15,477 bases of DNA, taken from positions 1-15,477 of the forward strand of contig JBKPPO010000092.1 in assembly GCA_046733635.1 (NCBI GenBank), in the 5' to 3' direction. Positions 1 through 5,659 of this stretch are shown here, piece after piece. Under the pieces are notes generated by a model. That model saw only the letters and a list, made by a program, of their open reading frames with translations, was not told where the DNA came from and made no database searches. This stretch comes from CADEED01 sp046733635. GTDB lineage: Bacteria; Pseudomonadota; Gammaproteobacteria; Steroidobacterales; Steroidobacteraceae. Within the stretch, counting starts at the first letter, position 1; each line of letters opens with the position of its first letter. Made by a program: the position numbers and the translations under genes.

Positions 1-197
1 CCGAAGCGCAGAAGTATCTCGCGCCCGCGCAGTACGGCGGCGCCGCGAAGAGTTCGGCCAACAAGCAGCTCCTGGCCGCGTATCACAACGCGGTGCTCAT
101 GGAGGTCGAGCAGCTCTTCATCCTCACGGACGATGTGGCCAAGTGGGCCGCCAATCGCGTGAAAGACCGCACGATCAACTTCATGCCGATCGACTGA
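1..197 (+). CDS. 3' fragment of an unrecognised protein
   Basis: The reading frame is open from the left edge to a TGA at 195-197, giving 64 visible C-terminal residues that begin EAQKYLAPAQYGG and end TINFMPID. Third positions are G/C-rich, as in the neighbouring genes, so it is probably a real coding end. The visible part contains a mostly helical, mixed-charge stretch (around NKQLLAAYHNAVLMEVEQLF) and no membrane segment. I do not recognise the family and propose no function. It converges on the hydrolase gene that ends at 265. The 67 bp between them show no convincing terminator; GCTGGC (218-223) and GCCAGC (246-251) could pair, but the loop is long and no T-run follows. Confidence 0.6.
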   Translation, partial: EAQKYLAPAQYGGAAKSSANKQLLAAYHNAVLMEVEQLFILTDDVAKWAANRVKDRTINFMPID

Positions 198-264
198 ACC
201 GGTTTCGTCGGGGAAGTGCTGGCGGAGTCATCCCCCCTCGACACTGCCAGCGCTTTCCCGGCGA

Positions 265-2049
265 TTACCTCCAGGTCGCGAAGGGCATCAGGTCCCACGC
301 GGCCAGCGCCGCGCACCACTGCAAGACCAGCGCCGATGCGATGAAGTGCACGCGCCAGGAGATCAGGCGCCCTCGTGATCGCAGCGCCCAGACTGCGTGA
401 GCTGCCATCAAGAGCGGCAACGCGACGCTCGCGACGAATAGTGAGGCGCTCGCGGCGGTGAGATCGCCCAGCGCCAGGAAGGGCTGGACGGCGAACAACG
501 GCGCCGGCAGGAGCAGCAGCACCCACGCAAGGGATGCCGGCTGCAGCCACAGCTCTCCCTGCCGCCAGGCGCGCCAGGGAATCACGATCAAAAGCGTGAG
601 AAGACTTGCCGCGCCGAGGCACAGACTCAGCCAGTTCAGCGTGAATACGTACGCGGGGATCTTCCGGAGCGTGCGCGTGCCTTCGCTGATCAGGTGATCC
701 TCGCCACTCGCCAGCAGCACGTGCGATGCCCACTGACGATCGGGGGCGCGGTACAGGTGCGATCCCACGGGCTCGAGCCGCAGTGGCTCGGCGCCCCATC
801 GCCGCAGCTCGAGTTGCGCGCCATCCGCATGGGCCGTCACGCTGTCGAACAGCAGATCCAGATAACGAAACGTCTCGAATCGAGAAGGCGCCGGAACGTA
901 TCTGCCCTGCCAGGCTGCGGGTGAAGCCGCGTTCGGGTAGACAGGCGGACCGGGCGTCGCGACTCCCAGCGTGCGAATCAGGAGCTCATCGAAGCGGCCG
1001 TATTGCGCGGTCTCGCTGTCGCTGTTCTGGGCGATGAAGAACGCCTTTTGCTGGGACGGGTACACGCAGAACATCGCCCGAAAGCCGATGATGTTGCCGC
1101 TGTGGCACCGACCCACCGCGCCATGGCGATCGCGAGTAGTGAGGCCGAGGGCGTATCCCACGCCGAGGCCCGCAGCCGCCGCCTCGGTGCGTGCGCCGCC
1201 CATCTGGCGCAACAATGCATCGTCGATGAAGGGCACGCCGCCAATCCGGCCGTCATCCGACAAGAGCCGGGCGACGCGAGCCATGTCGGCCGCCGTGGTG
1301 GTGAACTGCGCGGCGGGGCGCAGCCAGACCGGCTGCGCTTCGGCGAGGCTCAGGTCATCGAAATGACCCCAGGCGAGGCGGGAGTCCGCTTGCGGCCCTC
1401 GTTGGCTGACGAACTCGAACGTGCTGTCGCTCATCTGCAGCGGGTGCAGCAGCTCGCGATGCAGCCAGGATTCGTAACGCTCCCCCGTGATCTCTTCGAT
1501 CACCATGCCGGCGAGCGTGTATCCCATGTTCGAGTAGGAGAACCTCGTGCCTGGTTCGACGCGAACGCGCAGCAGATGCTTCGGATGAGCGAACGCGTCG
1601 GAGAGCGGCGCGCGCGGCCCAACGCGCTGCGTGAAGAACTGCCAGAGCCGCAGATCGTCGAGGCCCGCGGTGTGATCGAGCAGGTGCCGCAGGGTGACGG
1701 GGCTTCGTGCGTGCCAGGGGTTGTCGTGCGCGATCTGCGGCATCAGATCGGCGAGGCGGGCATCCAGGTCCACGCGGCCCTGGGTCGCGAGGCGCATCAC
1801 GCCGAGCGCGAGCATCGTCTTCGTCACCGAGCCGATGTGCACTTTCGAATCGGGACGCATGGGCTGATTCGTCGCCGCGTTCGCGACGCCGACGGCGCCG
1901 GTGCGCGTGACATCACCTTCGACGATCGCATACACCGCGCCGGCGAGTCCCTGCGCGCGCAGCTCGCGTTCGAGACTGCAATCCAGATCGCAAGCCACCG
2001 CGGGCACGGAGGCGAGCAACAGGAGCAACGATCGGCTCAGTGATGACAT
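265..2049 (-). CDS. serine hydrolase, beta-lactamase (class C/esterase) fold, with C-terminal membrane domain
   Basis: Predicted 594-aa exported enzyme of the serine beta-lactamase/D,D-peptidase/esterase family. An N-terminal hydrophobic signal segment (residues about 7-19) ends in AVAC, so it could be cut by signal peptidase I or be lipidated at Cys20. The three family motifs are present: SVTK (Ser74 nucleophile, Lys77), YSN (172-174) and HSG (316-318) in the KTG position. The catalytic part ends near residue 360. A beta-rich stretch follows (about 375-460), then about four hydrophobic segments (roughly 470-490, 505-525, 533-555, 567-590) that would anchor it in the inner membrane. The frame stays open upstream to 2331, but the ATG at 2049 is preferred: it begins the signal sequence and avoids overlap with the DUF1501 gene. 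No clear Shine-Dalgarno is visible. Substrate is unknown; esterase, peptidase and lactamase roles are all possible. Confidence 0.85.
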   Translation of the reverse strand: MSSLSRSLLLLLASVPAVACDLDCSLERELRAQGLAGAVYAIVEGDVTRTGAVGVANAATNQPMRPDSKVHIGSVTKTMLALGVMRLATQGRVDLDARLADLMPQIAHDNPWHARSPVTLRHLLDHTAGLDDLRLWQFFTQRVGPRAPLSDAFAHPKHLLRVRVEPGTRFSYSNMGYTLAGMVIEEITGERYESWLHRELLHPLQMSDSTFEFVSQRGPQADSRLAWGHFDDLSLAEAQPVWLRPAAQFTTTAADMARVARLLSDDGRIGGVPFIDDALLRQMGGARTEAAAAGLGVGYALGLTTRDRHGAVGRCHSGNIIGFRAMFCVYPSQQKAFFIAQNSDSETAQYGRFDELLIRTLGVATPGPPVYPNAASPAAWQGRYVPAPSRFETFRYLDLLFDSVTAHADGAQLELRRWGAEPLRLEPVGSHLYRAPDRQWASHVLLASGEDHLISEGTRTLRKIPAYVFTLNWLSLCLGAASLLTLLIVIPWRAWRQGELWLQPASLAWVLLLLPAPLFAVQPFLALGDLTAASASLFVASVALPLLMAAHAVWALRSRGRLISWRVHFIASALVLQWCAALAAWDLMPFATWR

Positions 2050-2179
2050 CGTGGTTAGGATGGTCGCGCGGCATCCGGAGTTTAAGCAGCCGATGGTCAA
2101 AGGCTGTTCAAGCTGTCGGACGCCGGCGAGGCGCCGAACACCGTCATTCAAGGCCGGCGGCTCGATCGGGATCGAGGCC

Positions 2180-2214
2180 TGACCCCTTTTGCCAGCAAAT
2201 GGGGAGTGACCCCA
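2180..2214 (+). repeat. REP-like repeat, copy A (single copy)
   Basis: A 35-nt element in the gap between the hydrolase and DUF1501 genes. It reads TGACCCC... into GCCAGCAAATGGGG and ends AGTGACCCCA. It matches 14977-15011 on the same strand with 2 mismatches, and the reverse complement of 14919-14953 with 3 mismatches. Its 3' end, TGGGG-AGTGA-CCCCA, can fold into a short hairpin. Three near-identical intergenic copies in 15 kb suggest a dispersed genomic repeat rather than a gene-specific signal. Confidence 0.8.
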
Positions 2215-2221
2215 ATTCCGA

Positions 2222-3634
2222 TCAGACGAAGCCGAGGCTGGTGTTCGAGAAATTGCCGACGTTGGGGAGGATGCCCGGTAGTTCGGACGCGTTGCAGCCG
2301 AACCACCGCGCGAGCGTGGCCGCGAATTCATCTACCGACGTCGTCGGCAGCAGTCGTCCCTGACCCACCTGGTCGTCCGAGGTGATCGACACCTGCGGCG
2401 CTGTGCCATAGAAGCGCCCGCCGTTCACGGCGCCGCCCATCACGAAGTGATGACTGCCCCAGCCGTGATCCGATCCGTCGGCATTCGAGCTCAGCGTGCG
2501 GCCGAAATCCGACGCGGTGAACGTGGTCACCCGGTCCGCGATACCGAGCTCCACGGTCGCCGCGTAGAACGCACTCATCGCGCCATTCAATCGCGCCAGC
2601 AGGTTCGGGTGGTCCTGCATGAGCAGGTTGTGATTGTCGAAGCCGCCGAGCGAGACGAAGAACACCTGGCGGCGCATGTTCAACGCACCGCGCGCGCCGA
2701 TCATGCGCGCCACGATCTTGAGCTGGCTCGCGAGCGGGTTGTTGGCCGGGAACGCCGTGGCCGGCTGCACGGGCGTCAGCGCGCCATTCACCACGCCTTC
2801 GTAGTCGATGGATCGCTGCGTCACGAGGGCGTATTCGTTCTCGAACACGTGCGAGCTGCTGCGCGTGATCAGCGTGTTGACGGCGTCCCGGAATGCCTGG
2901 TTGCCGCTGTTGAGCGCGTTGATGCGGATCGCGCCATTGGGACTGGTCTGGTACTGCAATGCATCCTGACCGGCGACGAACACGGCGTTGCCCGACGCGG
3001 AGATGCAGGTGAGCAGCGTGTTCGGCGAGTTGCTGTTGTGCGCCAGCGCGATGTCGCCCAGGCGTCCGCCCCAACCGACCGTCGAGCCCTCGGTGCCGTT
3101 CGACTGCCACACCGATTGCTGGTCGTTGTGCGAGAACAGCTTGGGCGGCAGCGGATTCAGCACGCGATTCGGACTCTGATACTGCGCCAGCGTGGTCGGC
3201 TGGATCAGGGGACCGACATTGAGTTGCACGGAGAGACGCCCCGCATCCCAGATGCTCTTGAGCCCGGAGAGTTGCGGCGCCAGCGCGTACTGCAGGTTGT
3301 CGGTGAGCACTTGCCCGTTGTTCGGCGTGAGCGCCGTAGCGGCGAGATCGGCGCGCGCGAGTGCGATGCCCGCCTGTTGCTCACCCGGGCCACCGGCGCG
3401 GATCTGGTGATACAGCGCGTAGTTGGCGGGATCGTAGGGGACCACCGTGTTGGCGTAGTCGTTGCCGCCGTACAGGAAGATGCAGACCAGCGCCTTGTAG
3501 TCGGCGTTGTCGAAGGCCGCCGCCTCACTCATGGCGGCGAGATTGATGGCCAGCGGCGCCGCCACGCCCATGGCGCCGAGCTGCAGGCCGCGTTGCAGGA
3601 CGAGCCGGCGCGTCCACTTCTGACTACTGCTCAT
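2222..3634 (-). CDS. DUF1501 family secreted protein
   Basis: A 470-aa protein of the DUF1501 family, which is related to the alkaline-phosphatase/sulfatase fold; the biochemical role of the family is not established. The N-terminus carries a twin-arginine-type signal: T-R-R-L-V-L at residues 8-13, a hydrophobic core, and a likely cleavage site around SEAAA-FD (36-42). Family landmarks are GGND (56-59), SLGGFDNH (328-335), a DFGRT segment (376-380) and the metal-site-like DHGWGSHH (389-396) followed by a Gly-rich tail. The start ATG (3634-3632) overlaps the TGA of the upstream DUF1800 gene as ATGA, so the two are probably translationally coupled. DUF1800-DUF1501 pairs are widespread in environmental bacteria. 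The length is normal and no key motif is missing. It probably acts in the periplasm or beyond; the substrate is unknown. Confidence 0.9.
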   Translation of the reverse strand: MSSSQKWTRRLVLQRGLQLGAMGVAAPLAINLAAMSEAAAFDNADYKALVCIFLYGGNDYANTVVPYDPANYALYHQIRAGGPGEQQAGIALARADLAATALTPNNGQVLTDNLQYALAPQLSGLKSIWDAGRLSVQLNVGPLIQPTTLAQYQSPNRVLNPLPPKLFSHNDQQSVWQSNGTEGSTVGWGGRLGDIALAHNSNSPNTLLTCISASGNAVFVAGQDALQYQTSPNGAIRINALNSGNQAFRDAVNTLITRSSSHVFENEYALVTQRSIDYEGVVNGALTPVQPATAFPANNPLASQLKIVARMIGARGALNMRRQVFFVSLGGFDNHNLLMQDHPNLLARLNGAMSAFYAATVELGIADRVTTFTASDFGRTLSSNADGSDHGWGSHHFVMGGAVNGGRFYGTAPQVSITSDDQVGQGRLLPTTSVDEFAATLARWFGCNASELPGILPNVGNFSNTSLGFV

Positions 3635-5577
3635 TTCTGCACCAGGTATTCGGGGCTAATGAGGAACAGGAATGCGCCCGTGGCCAGCATGTTGAGCTTG
3701 GCGCTCTCGGCGCTTCCCGCGGTGATGTTGAAGCCGTTGAGCACGTTGCGGATCACGGTCAACGAGTCCGTCGACATGAGGTTCGCCGTCAGGCGCAGGT
3801 TGAACCAGTTCATGACGGCCTGCACGTCGTGCGCGATGGGCAGCAGCTCCGAGTAGGCAGGCCGCACGTCCCAGAGGCCGTTGCGCGTGGCGTTCTGCAT
3901 GAAGTTGATGTAGCCCGCCGTGGTCGTCTCGTTGAGCAACTGGAATTCCGGCGCCTGCTTGCCCGCCGTCGCGATCGCCGTGTTCGGCGGCACATATCCG
4001 GGACGGAAGAAGTTGAACACCGACGGCGAACGCAGCGGACTCTGGCCCAGGGCGTTGTCGCTGGCGGAGAGATCGTAGATCTCGTAGGTGTTGTTCGTGG
4101 AGGTCACGCCTACCGAGCGCCACCACTGCACCAGCCGGACCACGGGCTCGCGCAGCTTGCCGGAGAACGTGTTCGACGCCGCCGGCGCGGCGCGCGCTTC
4201 TTCGTCCATGAGGATCGCCGTCCAGACGGCCTTGAGATCGCCGCGCACACCCGCGCCATTGTTGGCGAACGCCGCCGCGACACGGCCCACATACGCCGGC
4301 GAAGGATTGCTGGTCACGAGCCGCTGGATCATCTGCCGCGCGAAGAACGGCCCGGTGTTGGCGTGATTGAACAACGCGTCGAGCGCGATACGCAGCGCCT
4401 CCGGTCCGGGCGTGTTCGCAGGGATATTGGTTCCGAGGAAACTCACCGCCAGGGTCGAATGATTCTGCGCGCGGAACGCCATGGGATTCGTGGCGAAACG
4501 CGTATTGGGCACGTCGTAGTCGTGCCAGGCCACGTTCGTGAAGGTGCCGCCGTTGGATAGATAGTCCCAGTCGTAACCCGTGAACACGCGCGCTAGGTTG
4601 GTGATGTCGCTCTGGCCGTAGGTTTCGATGGGCTGGTTGTTGGCGTCCAGCCGGTGTGTGCCATCCGGGTTGAGCTCGTACAGGCCGATGGTGAAGAGCT
4701 GCATCACCTCGCGCGCGTAGTTCTCGTCGGGCTGGCGGCCGGTGGCGGGATCCTCGCGCAGGTTGCCTTTGGTATTCAGGAAGAAGCCCATGGCGGCATT
4801 CAGCGTGATGCGTTCGAGCAGCTCGCGGAAATTTCCGAAAGCGTTGGCGCAGAGCAGGTCCCAGTACGCGCCGATGACATATGGCGGATAGAAGCCGTCG
4901 ATCGGGCTCAGCGAGACCACGAAGAACTCGGACAACGCGAGCGCGGCGCGCTTGCGCATCTGGTCGGGACCGGTCAGCAACTGGTTCCAGATCATCCAGT
5001 CGCCGAACTGCGGCCAGAAGTAGCGCTGTTCGGCGGTGATGGAGTTGTGCCCGCGGGAATCCAGCCAGGCCACGCCGGTCTGGCCGAGCGCCGCGGAGTA
5101 GTTCGTGTTGAGCCAGGCGAGGTAGCCGTCGTTGCGCAGCGTGGTGATGTCGGCGGCCGACACCGAGAACTGCGCCTGCAGCGCGAAGCGTGCCGCTTCC
5201 GCATCGGTGGCGGCTCGCGCCACCGCGGGAGACGGAGGAGGCGGCGGCGGTGGTGGCGGCGGAGGCGGAGGGGTCACCGGCGGCGGATTGCTGCCCGAAG
5301 GCGGAGGCGCGGATGGCGAGCTGTCGCTGCCACCGCCACCGCAAGCCGCCAGTGCCGCGCCCGTGAGTAACGCCAGAGCCGCGGCGGCAGTGGGCGAGCC
5401 ACTCGCTTCCGCTTCAGACGCTTTTTCCGGCGATGAGCGGACACCCGGACTCGAAGACTCTTCCGAAGAAGACTCCGCAGTGACCTCAATGCCATCGATG
5501 TCGAGTTTTTGCACCAGACCCCCCGGTTGTGCAGGCGCACCGTACTTCACGCCCGCCGGCAGTGGCAATTGTCGCAA
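3631..5577 (-). CDS. DUF1800 family lipoprotein
   Basis: A DUF1800 family protein of about 648 aa, partner of the DUF1501 gene it overlaps. No ATG lies at the start of the frame. The farthest start is TTG at 5577 and a GTG lies at 5550 (Val10); an in-frame stop at 5590-5592 rules out further extension. Order along the protein (TTG numbering): Ser/Glu-rich segment (about 34-60), hydrophobic stretch ending in the lipobox LAAC (Cys79), Gly/Ser linker, run of 13 prolines (103-115), then the DUF1800 domain from about 120 to the end. The family signature DENYAREVMQLFTIGLYEL is at 284-302, preceded by NFRELLERITLNAAMGFFLN (249-268). The 60 or so polar residues before the hydrophobic core are long for a lipoprotein signal, so the start or the mode of export is uncertain. 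The gene is divergent from the kinase gene. Confidence 0.85.
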   Translation of the reverse strand: MRQLPLPAGVKYGAPAQPGGLVQKLDIDGIEVTAESSSEESSSPGVRSSPEKASEAEASGSPTAAAALALLTGAALAACGGGGSDSSPSAPPPSGSNPPPVTPPPPPPPPPPPPPSPAVARAATDAEAARFALQAQFSVSAADITTLRNDGYLAWLNTNYSAALGQTGVAWLDSRGHNSITAEQRYFWPQFGDWMIWNQLLTGPDQMRKRAALALSEFFVVSLSPIDGFYPPYVIGAYWDLLCANAFGNFRELLERITLNAAMGFFLNTKGNLREDPATGRQPDENYAREVMQLFTIGLYELNPDGTHRLDANNQPIETYGQSDITNLARVFTGYDWDYLSNGGTFTNVAWHDYDVPNTRFATNPMAFRAQNHSTLAVSFLGTNIPANTPGPEALRIALDALFNHANTGPFFARQMIQRLVTSNPSPAYVGRVAAAFANNGAGVRGDLKAVWTAILMDEEARAAPAASNTFSGKLREPVVRLVQWWRSVGVTSTNNTYEIYDLSASDNALGQSPLRSPSVFNFFRPGYVPPNTAIATAGKQAPEFQLLNETTTAGYINFMQNATRNGLWDVRPAYSELLPIAHDVQAVMNWFNLRLTANLMSTDSLTVIRNVLNGFNITAGSAESAKLNMLATGAFLFLISPEYLVQK

Positions 5578-5659
5578 CGGGCAAACGTCTCAGTTCGCAA
5601 CAACATCGTGTCCGCTCAGGCTTGACCCTAGTCGTCTACATAACGTGTACTCGACCGCG
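5578..5659. promoter_or_regulatory. divergent intergenic region between DUF1800 and kinase genes
   Basis: These 82 bp must carry the start signals for both genes, or the genes are expressed from elsewhere. A TTGACC hexamer resembling a sigma-70 -35 box lies at 5622-5627 on the plus strand, but no good -10 hexamer follows at 16-18 bp. Neither gene has a clear Shine-Dalgarno here. The 12-mer CAGGCTTGACCC (5617-5628) also occurs at 14971-14982 in the right-hand repeat. On the minus strand a 19-codon frame (5606-5547) runs into the DUF1800 start. I cannot define a promoter with confidence. Confidence 0.3.

Noticed and set aside
198..264. Bidirectional terminator between the first fragment and the hydrolase gene
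   Set aside because: The best stem is 6 bp with a loop of 22 nt and lacks a T-run; not enough to call.
1003..2043. Long open frame on the plus strand opposite the beta-lactamase-fold gene
   Set aside because: Arg/Ala/His-rich product with no motif, lying entirely antisense to a gene with intact active-site motifs; typical of high-GC shadow frames.
2050..2331. Upstream extension of the hydrolase frame
   Set aside because: It would place 94 unrelated residues, including translated repeat sequence, before a clear signal peptide and would overlap the DUF1501 gene.
2447..3856. 469-codon plus-strand frame across the DUF1501/DUF1800 junction
   Set aside because: Low-complexity Arg/Val/Glu product opposite two well-supported genes; no ribosome binding site or family similarity.
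5225..5275. GGC/GGA-rich tract as a regulatory repeat
   Set aside because: Explained as the codons of the 13-proline spacer of the DUF1800 protein.
3656..5344. 562-codon minus-strand frame inside the DUF1800 gene
   Set aside because: Same strand, shifted frame, Arg/Ala-rich without domains; the DUF1800 frame has the family signature.
5132..5659. Upstream extension of the kinase frame
   Set aside because: The extension is poly-Gly/Ser sequence that is the mirror of the DUF1800 proline tract and overlaps that gene; the kinase has a normal N-terminus from 5660.
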